DNA of 64,000 nucleotides. Origin: Primorskyibacter sedentarius. GTDB lineage: Bacteria; Pseudomonadota; Alphaproteobacteria; Rhodobacterales; Rhodobacteraceae. The notes beneath the pieces are model-generated. The model had not been told where the DNA came from. It ran no database searches and saw only the letters and a program-made list of their open reading frames with translations. A program made the translations under genes and the position numbers. Position 1 is the first letter of the stretch. The number at the start of each line of letters is the position of its first letter. Below, in pieces: positions 26,403-35,699 of the stretch. The stretch is from the NCBI RefSeq assembly GCF_004342065.1, contig NZ_SLZU01000001.1, positions 1 to 64,000 on the forward strand, read 5' to 3'.

Positions 26403-27035
26403 TCAGGCGTCTGGCTGTCGACGCGGGCGCTTTGCCAGCACCTGCAATTTGACCACCGTCCGTATTGTGGCGGCGATGACAAGCGCGCAAAGACCCAGTT
26501 TCGTAACCGTCTCGATCGTGCCTTCGATCTGCACCGCGTGAACGACCGTCCCCATGACGATCACCACTGCCAGCGCGGTGTGAAAACGCCGCCAAACGCG
26601 TGGCGGCACGCGCATCCTGCGCCGAAGCGCCGCGAACACGCCCGAGGCGATCACCGCCCACATCGCGATAACACCCCAGGCAGAAAAGGGCGTCGGTGAC
26701 ACGAAGAGCAGCGCATCGACGACATCCGGAGGGCTTGTCACCCACAGCCCAGCAACATGGAAGATCACCGCGACCAGCAACAACCCTCCGACAATGCGGT
26801 GAACCCGCCGCCCGCGCATTCCCGACAGGCCCGGCAGGTCGCCACCGGCAAGCAAGGGCTGAAGCAGCATCAGGCTCAGGCCAAGGATGCCTGCAAACCC
26901 GGCCGCGATATAGATCGGGTCGCGCCAGGCCAGAAGCGGGCTGTTCGCGGCTGCAATCACAGGCGCAATCATCGCGGCGGTCACCAATACCCAGACGAGG
27001 GCTTTCACGACTGGCCCGGCCCCGATGCCACGCAT
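26403..27035 (-). CDS. Ferric-reductase-like b-type cytochrome membrane protein
   Basis: 210 residues with about six membrane spans. Conserved His residues (RRVHRIVGGLLLVAVIFHVAG, then RRFHTALAVVIVMGTVVHAV) sit where ferric reductase/YedZ (MsrQ)-type proteins bind two hemes b. The start may be the ATG at 27035 or a TTG at 27044. It directly follows a Tat-exported intradiol-dioxygenase-like gene (5-base gap), so the pair probably forms a membrane cytochrome with a periplasmic partner. It could deliver electrons from quinol to a periplasmic acceptor. The substrate is unknown. Confidence 0.8.
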   Translation of the reverse strand: MRGIGAGPVVKALVWVLVTAAMIAPVIAAANSPLLAWRDPIYIAAGFAGILGLSLMLLQPLLAGGDLPGLSGMRGRRVHRIVGGLLLVAVIFHVAGLWVTSPPDVVDALLFVSPTPFSAWGVIAMWAVIASGVFAALRRRMRVPPRVWRRFHTALAVVIVMGTVVHAVQIEGTIETVTKLGLCALVIAATIRTVVKLQVLAKRPRRQPDA

Positions 27036-27040
27036 TGCCG

Positions 27041-27529
27041 TCAAGCCGGGCGCAGGACGAAATCCGCAGACAGGCTGGTATCGCTGGAACGGCGCATCAC
27101 CGGGCGAAGAAAGACGCTCTCGAACTCCTCGCTGTCATAGGCGAGATGCCCGTGCGCCTGTCCGAATGCCGGAACGATTTGCGGCATTTCCAGCCGGAAC
27201 TCTCCGTTTTCGTCCGTCAGGGTTGCGCCATGGCTGCGCGCGTCACGCTCGTGCCCTTCGGTCGTATGCGCCCAGATCTGAATGCGTTGACCCGGCAGCG
27301 GCACACCATCCCCGGCGCGCCGAACTGTTCCCGTCATCCAAAAGCCGCCCCCGCCGATACGTTTCACGATGGGCGCGCCGGGACGATAGTTGTTGGCCCC
27401 ACCCCGCATGGAGGGCGTCGGCGCCACGCCTTGCGCACGCGCGGGCTCAGTAAGGCCGCCCAGCCCCACGGCCATGAGGGCACCAGTCGAGGTCAGAAAT
27501 CTACGACGGGTGGTGACAAGATCAGCCAT
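27041..27529 (-). CDS. Tat-exported intradiol ring-cleavage dioxygenase-like protein
   Basis: 162 residues. A Tat signal (TTRRRFLTSTGALMAVGLGG, cut near ARA) precedes a single compact domain with the intradiol/transthyretin-like strand order (FWMTGTVRRAGDGVPLPGQRIQIW, then TLTDENGEFRLEMP). True intradiol enzymes bind iron with two Tyr and two His. Here the position of the first Tyr (after WxxxxxG) appears to be His, and the His-x-His pair reads AHGH. It may therefore be an altered or non-catalytic member. AGAGGA precedes the ATG at 27529. It is paired with the membrane cytochrome gene. Confidence 0.75.
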   Translation of the reverse strand: MADLVTTRRRFLTSTGALMAVGLGGLTEPARAQGVAPTPSMRGGANNYRPGAPIVKRIGGGGFWMTGTVRRAGDGVPLPGQRIQIWAHTTEGHERDARSHGATLTDENGEFRLEMPQIVPAFGQAHGHLAYDSEEFESVFLRPVMRRSSDTSLSADFVLRPA

Positions 27530-27900
27530 CTGAGTTCCTCTTTGCGAGCGCGCCCGTCGCTTGGCTTGCGTGGGCAGCACACAGAATATAGCGCGTTTTT
27601 CGGCCATTTCCGAGCCTTCGTCGCGGGCGCACAGATAAATACTTCTCACGCCCGCGCGAGCATCGTAGTGCTCACGCCCGCCCGCAGCGACGCAAAACAG
27701 CGCATTCATTCAGGCAGCCAACAAACTTGCCCAAAGGCTGTGCGAACGCCACAAATCTCAACCCGGCCGCCATTCTTGCCCGAAAATTTGAAACCGCGAC
27801 TCGCATCAACTTCAGATTTTGCCTTGGGCAAATGCTATTCGACACATCGGAATCCGCCCGCAATACCTGCCAAATTGAGACATACCGCGCGGCCGCCGGG
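27530..27900. other. Non-coding stretch upstream of the Tat protein gene
   Basis: 371 bases with no convincing gene. It contains a short direct repeat CTCACGCCCGC at about 27647 and 27671. It should hold the promoter of the minus-strand dioxygenase-like/cytochrome pair and any terminator of the deacetylase-like gene; neither is obvious. Confidence 0.45.
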
Positions 27901-29019
27901 TCAGACCTTGGCCAAGAGCCGCCCCGCCAGATGCTGCACATCGGCGCGCAGATCGGACCCGATCGGGCCATCGCGCGGGGCGTCACGCAGCGTCGTGAAC
28001 CAATGCTCTGGCGGATTTCGCCCCGCCCCGCGCGACCATGTCAGCCCGTGCAGCAGCGCCTCGGCCTCCGCTGGCAACCGGTCGGGAATTTCATGGCCGT
28101 TCAGCACCCCCCAAACCCCGGTCCACAAGCGCCCGACCGACCATGGATTGTAGCCGCCACCGCCAAGTACCAGCAGACGCGGCGCAAGATCCCGCAACCT
28201 CTGGACCGTTTGCCAATGGGCGTTGTTGGACAGCGCCAGCCGTGACAACGGATCTTCGGTGACTGCGTCAGCCCCGCATTGCAACACGATGGCGCCGGGG
28301 CGAAAGGCAGCGACGGCGGGCAGGATCACCTTGTCCAGCACGAGCGCAAATTCGCTGTCATTGAAGCCGCGCGGCACCGGTAGGTTCAGTGCCGCCCCTC
28401 CACCGTCATCCTCCAGCCCGCCGGTAAAGGGCCAGCGCGCGCCTTCATGGACAGAGATCATGCGGACATCTTCGGCCCCTTCAAAGGCGCTCGCCACCCC
28501 GTCGCAGTGATGGGCATCAATATCGACATAGGCGACCGGGCCACAGCCAAGCGCCAGAAGCCGCTGGATCGCAAGAACCGGATCGTTGAGATAGCAGAAC
28601 CCGGCCGCACGATCGGCCATCCCGTGATGGGTGCCGCCGCCGGGGTTATAGACCACCCCACCTGAAACCAGCAGCTCAGCCGCCAGAAGAGAGCCGCCCG
28701 CCGCCGTGGCCGGTCTGCGGAACATCTCTGCAAAGACCGGGTTGGACAAGGTGCCCAGCCCGTGGCGCTCTCGGGTTGCCTCGTCGACCGACTGGTCCGC
28801 CTCTGCCGCCATCAGGGCTGCGACATAGGCGGGGGTGTGAAACCCGGTGAGCCCGGCTGCCTTCGCGCGCGGAGAGGTGCGGTACTGCGCCTGCGGCAGC
28901 CAGCCGAGCGCGCGCGACAGGTCAATCACCGTCGGCACACGCGGGATGGAGAGCGGATGCATCCGGCCGTAGCTGGACCCGCGATAGATATTCGATCCGA
29001 TGAACAAGGGCGCCTGCAT
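27901..29019 (-). CDS. Histone deacetylase/AcuC-family zinc hydrolase
   Basis: 372 residues with the arginase/deacetylase fold. Visible motifs are NPGGGTHHGMADRAAGFCYLN (catalytic His pair), VAYVDIDAHHCDGV (zinc-binding Asp and His), QCGADAVTEDPLS (third zinc ligand) and VLGGGGYN. It is likely to deacetylate a protein, polyamine or small amide. AcuC-type members reverse acetylation of acetyl-CoA synthetase, but no acs gene lies beside it. The start ATG at 29019 was preferred over a much longer upstream frame that reads antisense through the divergent permease gene. Confidence 0.88.
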   Translation of the reverse strand: MQAPLFIGSNIYRGSSYGRMHPLSIPRVPTVIDLSRALGWLPQAQYRTSPRAKAAGLTGFHTPAYVAALMAAEADQSVDEATRERHGLGTLSNPVFAEMFRRPATAAGGSLLAAELLVSGGVVYNPGGGTHHGMADRAAGFCYLNDPVLAIQRLLALGCGPVAYVDIDAHHCDGVASAFEGAEDVRMISVHEGARWPFTGGLEDDGGGAALNLPVPRGFNDSEFALVLDKVILPAVAAFRPGAIVLQCGADAVTEDPLSRLALSNNAHWQTVQRLRDLAPRLLVLGGGGYNPWSVGRLWTGVWGVLNGHEIPDRLPAEAEALLHGLTWSRGAGRNPPEHWFTTLRDAPRDGPIGSDLRADVQHLAGRLLAKV

Positions 29020-29136
29020 GGCCTGCCAGAGTAGCGCCCCATACCCCCTTGCCAAGCCCGGAGCGGGAAATGCGACGATTGCATGCCCACTGACCCTACG
29101 GTAAGCGGCTTGCATGACCACTGATCGGGCCGAGGC

Positions 29137-30219
29137 ATGACCCCGCGATTTCTTCTTCTCACCGCGACGATGCTTCTGGCCGGGACGATCGGCGGATGCC
29201 TTGCCGCCGCGCTGCATCTGCCCATGCCATGGATGCTGGGCAGCCTTGCCGCAATTGCGGCACTGGTCGGCACGGCGCCGGACAGGGTGCTTTCGGGCTA
29301 TGTCTTTCCGCCGCGCATGCGCGAAACCTTTGTCGGGGTGATCGGCGTCATGATCGGGACGCAGGTCTCTCCCGCGATGATCTCGCAATTGGGGATGCTC
29401 CCGCTCAGCCTGATCGCGCTGACCCTTTTCGTGCTGATCGCACATGCGGGGAACTTCCTGATTTTCCGGCGCCTTGCCGGCATGGACCGCCCCACTGCCT
29501 TTTTCAGCGGCTCACCCGGCGGGCTGATGGAAAGCATCACCATGGGAGAGGCTTCGGGCGCAGATATCCGGGTGCTGACGATCCAGCAATTCCTGCGGAT
29601 CATCCTTGTGGTGACGCTGCTGCCGCTGGGATTCTCGATCTGGAATGGCGCCCCCGTGGGCAGCGCGGCGGGGGTGTCCCCGGTCGGCTCCATTCCGGGC
29701 GAGCTGCCGCTCTGGGGGGCGTTGCTGGCGCTTGCAGCACTTGTTGTCCTTGGTCAGGCCATCGGGCGGCGCATCCGCCTGCCTGCCGGACAGCTGACCG
29801 GACCTCTTGTGCTGACGGGGCTAGCCACGCTGACCGGGCTGCTGCCGCTGCACCTTCCCGGCTGGGTCATCGCCGTTGCACAAGTGGTCGTCGGCGTGGG
29901 GCTTGGCATGCGTTTCGTCGGCGTGACGGGGCGGATGCTCCGCCGGTCAATCGGGCTCAGCCTGCTTTCGGTGACATGGATGCTGGCTGTCGGCGCATCC
30001 TTCGCCTTTGCGCTCCACATCGCAACCGGCATCCCGTTCGAACATATGCTGATCAGCTTTGCACCCGGCGGGGTGACAGAGATGTCGCTGGTTGCGCTCA
30101 GCCTTTCGGCGAACCCGGCACTTGTCAGCATTCACCACTTGATCCGCATCCTGCTGACGGTGGTGGAGCTGACATTCCTGTCTGGCCGGCTTGACCTTGG
30201 CACAAGGCCCGGACGTTAA
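29137..30219 (+). CDS. AbrB-family membrane protein (putative permease/regulator)
   Basis: 360 residues, about ten membrane spans in two homologous halves. Each half carries the MPWMLGSL / GQLTGPLVL-type Gly-Pro element near its start and a SPGGLMESITMGEASGADI or APGGVTEMSLVALSL element near its end, matching the AbrB duplication family. The function of the family is poorly defined (transport or ammonia-monooxygenase regulator by annotation history). It is divergent from the deacetylase-like gene (117-base gap) and convergent with the ABC-F gene. Confidence 0.85.
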   Translation: MTPRFLLLTATMLLAGTIGGCLAAALHLPMPWMLGSLAAIAALVGTAPDRVLSGYVFPPRMRETFVGVIGVMIGTQVSPAMISQLGMLPLSLIALTLFVLIAHAGNFLIFRRLAGMDRPTAFFSGSPGGLMESITMGEASGADIRVLTIQQFLRIILVVTLLPLGFSIWNGAPVGSAAGVSPVGSIPGELPLWGALLALAALVVLGQAIGRRIRLPAGQLTGPLVLTGLATLTGLLPLHLPGWVIAVAQVVVGVGLGMRFVGVTGRMLRRSIGLSLLSVTWMLAVGASFAFALHIATGIPFEHMLISFAPGGVTEMSLVALSLSANPALVSIHHLIRILLTVVELTFLSGRLDLGTRPGR

Positions 30220-30266
30220 GGCACAACTTAAGAACTGTCGCACAATTATTTGATATCAGGCGAAAA

Positions 30267-32081
30267 TCACCCTTCGGACCGCTCCGCCAGATCGAGCCAT
30301 TCTTCTTCGGCCGCTGCCAGAGACTGCTGACGTTCCACCAGAGCCTCGGTCGCTTTCTTGAACTTCAACGGCTCTTTGGTGAACAGGTCAGGTGCCGCCA
30401 GAAATTCTTCCAGCTTCGCGATCTCTGCTTCCAGACGCTCCAGCACCTTGGGCAGCGCCTCCAGCCGATGCTTTTCGGTAAAGCTCAGCCCCGTCGGTGC
30501 CCCCTTCGCAGGCGATGATACGGATTTCGCAGGCTTCGCCTTCGGCTTTTCAGCGGCAGGGTCCGACATCCCCTCTGCCCGTTGCGCCTGATAATCGCTC
30601 CACCCGCCGGCATAGATGGTGGCACGCCCGTCGCCTTCCATCGCCACGGTCGTCGTGGCGACCCGGTCAATGAAATCGCGGTCGTGGCTGACCAGCAGAA
30701 CCGTGCCGGGATACTCGCCCAGAAGGTCCTGCAACAGGTCCAGCGTTTCGACATCCAGATCATTGGTCGGTTCGTCCAGCACCAAAAGGTTCGATTCCCG
30801 CGCCATGATCTTGGCCAGCAGCAGGCGTGCTTTCTCACCGCCCGACAGCGAACGCACGGGCGCGCGCGCCTGCGCATCGTCGAACAGGAATTCCTTGAGG
30901 TAGCCCACGACATGTTTGGGCTGGCCGCGCACCATGATCTGGTCCGCCTTGCCGCTGACCCGCATGTCCGGATCGCCGGTCAGGCTGTCCCACAGGCTCA
31001 TGTTCGGATCCAACTGCGCGCGGGTCTGGTCAAACACCGCCATCGCAAGGTTGGTGCCAAGGCTCACCTTGCCCTGATCCGGCGCAATCTCTCCGGTGAG
31101 CATGCGGATCAGCGTGGTCTTGCCCACGCCGTTCGGCCCGACAAAGGCGACACGGTCGCCGCGCTGCACCTTCAGATCAAAGGCGCGCAGGATCGGCTTG
31201 TCGCCAAAGGATTTGGTGATGCCCTCTGCCTCGATCACCTTCTTGCCCGATTGCGGACCTGCCGCCAGTTCCATGGCCGCGGTGCCCTGCCGCCGGATCA
31301 TGCCCGCGCGTTCCGCCCGCAAGTCCTGCAACGCCCGGACGCGGCCCTGATTGCGCTTGCGCCGGGCGCTGATGCCCTCGACCGCCCAACGCGCTTCGGC
31401 CTTGATCTTGCGGTTCAGTTTGTGGCGGCTCTGGTCTTCTTCTTCCCAGGTCTTGTCGCGCCATGCCTCGAACCCGGCAAAGCCTGTTTCTTGCCGCCGC
31501 ACCTTGCCGCGATCAATCCACAGCGTGGCGCGGGTCAGTTCTGTCAGGAACCGACGGTCATGCGAGATCAGGACAAAGGCGGCGCGGGTGGATTTCAGCT
31601 CCGCCTCCAGCCAGCCGATGGCCTCGATATCAAGGTGGTTGGTGGGCTCGTCCAGCAGCATCAGCTCTGGCGTGTCTGCCATCAGCCGCGCCAGCGCAGC
31701 GCGCCGCCGCTCGCCACCCGAGGCAGAGCTTACCGGGCGATCCGGGTCGAATTTCAGGCCCTCGCCTGCGCGCTCAACCATGTACATCTGTCCCGGCTCC
31801 AGCCCGTGGGCCGCGTAATCCCCCAAGGTGGCAAAGCCGGAAAGGTCCGGGTCCTGTTCCATGTAGCCGACGCTGACGCCGGGACGGACCACACACGCCC
31901 CGACATCTGGTTCGACGAGCCCTGCCATGACTTTCATCAAGGTCGATTTGCCGGAACCGTTTCGTCCCACCAGCGCCACGCGGTCGCCGGGCTGAACAAC
32001 AAGGGACAGATCGTCGAATACCGGATCGCCGCCGAAGGTCAGCGAGATATCGGAGAGTTGTAAAAGAGGAGCTTGTGCCAT
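30267..32081 (-). CDS. ABC-F family ATPase (Uup-like)
   Basis: 604 residues with two ABC domains in one chain and no membrane segments. Walker A motifs are GRNGSGKST and GPNGVGKTT. Signatures are SGGERRRAALA and SGGEKARLLLA, each followed by LLLDEPTNHLD or LVLDEPTNDLD. A linker of charged helices lies between the domains, and the C-terminus is a Lys/Glu-rich coiled coil as in Uup. ABC-F proteins act on the ribosome, and Uup-type members bind DNA or ribosome intermediates. No antibiotic-resistance-type feature is evident. It stands alone between convergent and divergent neighbours. Confidence 0.9.
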   Translation of the reverse strand: MAQAPLLQLSDISLTFGGDPVFDDLSLVVQPGDRVALVGRNGSGKSTLMKVMAGLVEPDVGACVVRPGVSVGYMEQDPDLSGFATLGDYAAHGLEPGQMYMVERAGEGLKFDPDRPVSSASGGERRRAALARLMADTPELMLLDEPTNHLDIEAIGWLEAELKSTRAAFVLISHDRRFLTELTRATLWIDRGKVRRQETGFAGFEAWRDKTWEEEDQSRHKLNRKIKAEARWAVEGISARRKRNQGRVRALQDLRAERAGMIRRQGTAAMELAAGPQSGKKVIEAEGITKSFGDKPILRAFDLKVQRGDRVAFVGPNGVGKTTLIRMLTGEIAPDQGKVSLGTNLAMAVFDQTRAQLDPNMSLWDSLTGDPDMRVSGKADQIMVRGQPKHVVGYLKEFLFDDAQARAPVRSLSGGEKARLLLAKIMARESNLLVLDEPTNDLDVETLDLLQDLLGEYPGTVLLVSHDRDFIDRVATTTVAMEGDGRATIYAGGWSDYQAQRAEGMSDPAAEKPKAKPAKSVSSPAKGAPTGLSFTEKHRLEALPKVLERLEAEIAKLEEFLAAPDLFTKEPLKFKKATEALVERQQSLAAAEEEWLDLAERSEG

Positions 32082-32284
32082 CCCGCCCCGCTAGGCCCGA
32101 AGCGGCGAAAGGTCAAGACCGCCCGCGCCGGATGCGGCCATCAACGCCCAGGCAGCGGGGACCTTCAGGGCATGACGGCAGTTTGTTGCTTCGAACGCCT
32201 CCCAGCGCACGGGCCAGAGAGATGCCCGTTGCCTGCGGGCGGCAGCACCGTCTGTCCCGCCCACGCAGGACGTTCTGCGATGGC

Positions 32285-33025
32285 TTAGTCCACAAGCGCC
32301 CGCAACAACCGCTTGCGCGCGGGGGGAATCAGCGCGGGCTCTACCCCGATAAAGACGTGAAGCGTGTCGATGTCGCGGTCGATCACCGCGTGATCGCTGA
32401 CCCGGCCACCCAGTTGCAGATAGGACCGTAAGAGGCCTGGCATCTTCTGCATCGCCGATCTTTCGTCGGTCGGGCGCGTATCATCGCGGGGCAGCGGCAC
32501 CACGTCCGCCGCCCTCTCACCCGGTCGCCAGCTGTCTGGCGCAACGTGGCGCGCGCCCAACAGCGCAAGGCTCTCCTCATGCGGCGCAGGATTCGCGCCG
32601 GGAAAGGACGCGCAGCCAAAGAGCAAGACCGCGCCCCTCGCATCCACGAATCGTGTCATCGCCGCCCAGGCCAGCCGCAGCACATCCGGGTCGCGCAGGC
32701 CGGGGCGGCTGCAAAAGCGGCCAAGCTCGACCTTGGGTCCGGGCAGGCGCGCAAGGGCAGACAGATCATAAAAGCGCGCGGCATAGCTGCGTTCCGTCTT
32801 ACTCTCGTCGTCCAGCAGCAGAAAACGGTAGCAGCAAACAAGCTCGTCCGTGGCCCGGTCTTCGACAAGCATATGTGCGAAATCAAGGTCGTGACAGTCG
32901 GCGTCTTCCATCCGGTCGCCCAGCCCACCCCGAAAGGCGATCTGACGCAGATGCAGCGCCGCGCGAAGATCATCCGCCGTTTCGGCAAGCCGCGCCTGAT
33001 ATCGCCCTCGGCGGATGGGTTTCAT
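32285..33025 (-). CDS. olsB: L-ornithine N(alpha)-acyltransferase OlsB
   Basis: 246 residues, GNAT-type acyltransferase of the OlsB/hemolysin family. Recognisable blocks are LRQIAFRGG at the N-terminus, HMLVEDRATDELVCCYRFL, the KVELGRFCSRPGLRDPDVLRLAWAA segment and LFGCASFPG. OlsB attaches a 3-hydroxyacyl chain from ACP to ornithine, giving lyso-ornithine lipid. The ATG at 33025 is favoured; a GTG 15 codons upstream is possible. The olsA acyltransferase that completes ornithine lipid is not adjacent. The bamE gene lies just upstream on the same strand. Confidence 0.85.
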   Translation of the reverse strand: MKPIRRGRYQARLAETADDLRAALHLRQIAFRGGLGDRMEDADCHDLDFAHMLVEDRATDELVCCYRFLLLDDESKTERSYAARFYDLSALARLPGPKVELGRFCSRPGLRDPDVLRLAWAAMTRFVDARGAVLLFGCASFPGANPAPHEESLALLGARHVAPDSWRPGERAADVVPLPRDDTRPTDERSAMQKMPGLLRSYLQLGGRVSDHAVIDRDIDTLHVFIGVEPALIPPARKRLLRALVD

Positions 33026-33093
33026 GGCGCGGCCCTGCGCGCCAAGCCAGTTCCGACCCTGCGACAGCACGCCGACCGGACCATCGCCTTCGC

Positions 33094-33555
33094 CTAGCCG
33101 TCGCCCAGCAAATCCGCGGCCGAAAGCCGACCGATATTGCCAAAGAGCTTGCGGATGAAGCTCAGGTCACCGTCATTGGTGCGGGTGATACGCCGGGCCA
33201 ATGGCACAACCTGGCCATCCTCGAGCCCGTAGCGTTCGATATTCGTGACAACGCCCGCCTCGTCAAAGCTGATGGCAAGCACGGAACGGTCGACCACCTC
33301 TGGCGCCTTGTACGCGAAATGCCGGATCTCGCTTTCGACGTAGTAGAACCCGCTTTCATTCTGCACGCCTGCGGTCGACGGCACGCCAACGACGTCCTCG
33401 ACCGTGCCGCGCGTGTCGACGCCGACGACGATCTCCGACAGAATATCCTCCGTCGGCACATAGCCATGACTGCGATACTGGGCGACACAGGCGCCGAGAA
33501 ACAGAAGTGCTGTGCCGCATAGTGCCGCTTTCAGCCCGATTATCCTGCCTTGCAT
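33094..33555 (-). CDS. bamE: Outer membrane assembly lipoprotein BamE (SmpA/OmlA)
   Basis: 153 residues. A lipoprotein signal with lipobox LGAC is followed by the BamE fold: GYVPTEDILSEIVVGVDTRG, then VEDVVGVPSTAG and a C-terminal ISFDEAGVVTNIERYGLEDG. BamE is a periplasm-facing outer membrane lipoprotein of the BAM complex that folds beta-barrel proteins. AGAGGA lies upstream of the ATG at 33555. It is divergent from yceD (86 bases between starts), the usual alphaproteobacterial order. Confidence 0.9.
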   Translation of the reverse strand: MQGRIIGLKAALCGTALLFLGACVAQYRSHGYVPTEDILSEIVVGVDTRGTVEDVVGVPSTAGVQNESGFYYVESEIRHFAYKAPEVVDRSVLAISFDEAGVVTNIERYGLEDGQVVPLARRITRTNDGDLSFIRKLFGNIGRLSAADLLGDG

Positions 33556-33641
33556 TCTGTCCTCTTGCCTTGGCCCGTTTGCCCTTCTATCTCGATTACA
33601 TAAGGAATGCACCCCGTTCAAGAAAGGAAGCACACGCTTTC

Positions 33642-34199
33642 ATGGCAGATCATCCGGAAGACGCAGGGATATTTCGCACCGCGGCCCTCTCGACCAAGCA
33701 CCCGACGTCGTTTTCGCTCAGCCCCGATGGGGATGCGCGCGCCCGTCTGGCAAGGGAACTCGGCATCGAGGGCATCCGCAAGCTGAGCTTTGCGGGCACC
33801 CTTGTTCCCGTCGGGCGCAGGGGGTGGCGGCTGGAGGCAAAGCTGGGCGCGACTGTCGTGCAGTCCTGCGTCGTGACCCTCGCGCCGGTGACCACGCGGA
33901 TCGACGAATCTATCGACCGGCGATTCGAACCGATATCGGAAAAAGACGCGCCCGAAGCCGGGTCTGAAACCGAAATGCCCGAGGACGACACGATCGAGCC
34001 CCTGGGAGAGACGATCAACGCATCCGCCGTGATGGCCGAAGCACTGGCGCTGGCCCTGCCCGCCTATCCGCGCGTCCCCGACGCCGAACTGGAGCGCGCG
34101 GCCTTTGCAGAACCGGGGGTCGCACCCATGTCGGATGAGGATGTCAAACCTTTCGCCGGGCTTGCAGGGCTGCGCGACAAGCTCAAGGGCGAGGAATAA
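33642..34199 (+). CDS. YceD/DUF177 family protein
   Basis: 185 residues. The family pattern is visible in FAGTLVPVGRRGWRLEAKLGATVVQSCVVTL, the site of the usual Cys after a strand pair, and a C-terminal PYPR-like stretch AYPRVPDAELE. YceD family members are needed for normal 23S rRNA levels and almost always precede rpmF, as here. The true start is the ATG at 33642; the open frame upstream overlaps the divergent bamE promoter. The rpmF gene follows 170 bases later. Confidence 0.88.
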   Translation: MADHPEDAGIFRTAALSTKHPTSFSLSPDGDARARLARELGIEGIRKLSFAGTLVPVGRRGWRLEAKLGATVVQSCVVTLAPVTTRIDESIDRRFEPISEKDAPEAGSETEMPEDDTIEPLGETINASAVMAEALALALPAYPRVPDAELERAAFAEPGVAPMSDEDVKPFAGLAGLRDKLKGEE

Positions 34200-34369
34200 T
34201 CGCCGCGGCGGAACTTATCTCTTGCACAGGGCAGGTTTCGCTGTATTTTCGCGCCTTCACCCGAATTGAGGGCTTGTGCCAGATACCGCTTCCGCACTAT
34301 GAGGCGCGGCACAGTTGAATGACACCGGGCATGACCGCCATGCCCCCGAAAGCTAACCGAGGTTGAGAC

Positions 34370-34576
34370 ATGGCCGTCCAACAGAACAAAGTATCCAAAT
34401 CGCGCCGCAACAACCGTCGCGCGCATGACTCGCTGGTTGCAGCCAACCCGAACGAGTGCGACAACTGCGGCGAACTCAAGCGTCCGCACCACGTCTGCCC
34501 TGCTTGTGGCCACTACGCGGAACGCGAAGTGATTGCTCAGGCCGACGAGATCGACCTGGAAGACGACGCAGCTTAA
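34370..34576 (+). CDS. rpmF: 50S ribosomal protein L32
   Basis: 68 residues, normal length for L32. The basic N-terminus ([19 protein letters not shown]) and a four-Cys zinc ribbon (CDNCG and CPACG) are typical. It is part of the large ribosomal subunit. A 6-bp hairpin (GGGCAT/ATGCCC, 34327-34345) lies 25 bases upstream of the start in the leader. It is followed by plsX after 21 bases, the conserved ribosome/lipid coupling. Confidence 0.97.
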   Translation: MAVQQNKVSKSRRNNRRAHDSLVAANPNECDNCGELKRPHHVCPACGHYAEREVIAQADEIDLEDDAA

Positions 34577-34597
34577 CTTCAGGAACCGCGGCCCTTC

Positions 34598-35698
34598 ATG
34601 ACCGGTTTGCAAGACAAGACCGGAGATATGTCCGGGCCAACGGTTCTTTCGGTCGACGCCATGGGCGGCGACCTGGGCCCTGCGGTTGTTGTCGCCGGGC
34701 TTGACCGAGCCGCGACCAAGAGTCCTGATCTCCGGTTTATCCTGCACGGCTCTGCGGCCGAGCTGGAAAAACTTGTTGCGCGCCACAAGCAGCTAAAACA
34801 GCGTTGCGAGATTCGCGACGCTGCAGGTGTTGTCCGGATGGAGGACAAGCCTTCTCAGGTGATGCGCAACGGCAAGAACACGTCCATGTGGTCGGCGCTG
34901 GAATCAGTGCGCAACGGCGAAGCGACAGTCTGCGTCAGTTGCGGCAATACCGGTGCGCTCATGGCGCTGTCGATGGTGCGCCTGCGCAAGCTGCCGGGCG
35001 TGAACCGCCCTGCCATCGCCATACTCTGGCCTTCCCGCAGCCCGTCTGGCTTCAACGTGATGCTGGATGTTGGCGCCGATATCCGCGCCGACGCGCATGA
35101 CCTGCTGCAATACGCTCTGATGGGGACGTCCTATGCCCGCAACGGGATGGGAATCGATCACCCCCGCGTTGGCCTGCTGAATGTCGGAACCGAGGAACAC
35201 AAGGGCCGGGCCGAGCTCAAGGAAGCGCATGACCTGATCGGCGCCCGTGCAGCAGAGGCGCGTTTCGAATTCGTGGGTTTCGTCGAGGGCAGCGACCTTC
35301 CCGGCGACGTGGCCGATGTGATCGTCACAGACGGGTTCACCGGCAATGTGGCGCTGAAGACCGGCGAAGGCACCGCCAGCCTGATCCGCCAGCATCTGAA
35401 GGACGCTTTCAACTATTCCTTCCTGTCGCGTCTGGCGTCCCTGCTCGCTGTCAGCTCTCTCAAGCGGCTGAGCAAGCGGATTGATCCGCGCCGCGTGAAC
35501 GGGGGCGTTTTCCTGGGCCTGAATGGCACGGTCGTGAAGTCTCATGGCTCTGCCGACGCGACCGGAGTCGCCGCAGCGCTGAAGCTTGCCGAGCAGCTTG
35601 CCCAGACTGGGTTTACCGGCAAACTGGCCGCACGGGTTGCATCTACGGCCCTACAGCCGCAGGATGCGACACCAGTCGACGAAGAAACGGACACATAA
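34598..35698 (+). CDS. plsX: Phosphate acyltransferase PlsX
   Basis: 366 residues. VLSVDAMGGDLGPAVVVAGL opens the catalytic domain. SCGNTGALMALSMVRL and IVTDGFTGNVALKTGEGT are family blocks. It makes acyl-phosphate from acyl-ACP for phospholipid synthesis and binds the membrane peripherally. The start could be 34598 or the ATG at 34628 (beginning MSGPTVLSVDAMGG); neither has ideal ribosome binding spacing. The stop codon is one base before the fabH start, so the two are translationally coupled. Confidence 0.96.
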   Translation: MTGLQDKTGDMSGPTVLSVDAMGGDLGPAVVVAGLDRAATKSPDLRFILHGSAAELEKLVARHKQLKQRCEIRDAAGVVRMEDKPSQVMRNGKNTSMWSALESVRNGEATVCVSCGNTGALMALSMVRLRKLPGVNRPAIAILWPSRSPSGFNVMLDVGADIRADAHDLLQYALMGTSYARNGMGIDHPRVGLLNVGTEEHKGRAELKEAHDLIGARAAEARFEFVGFVEGSDLPGDVADVIVTDGFTGNVALKTGEGTASLIRQHLKDAFNYSFLSRLASLLAVSSLKRLSKRIDPRRVNGGVFLGLNGTVVKSHGSADATGVAAALKLAEQLAQTGFTGKLAARVASTALQPQDATPVDEETDT

Positions 35699-35699
35699 C

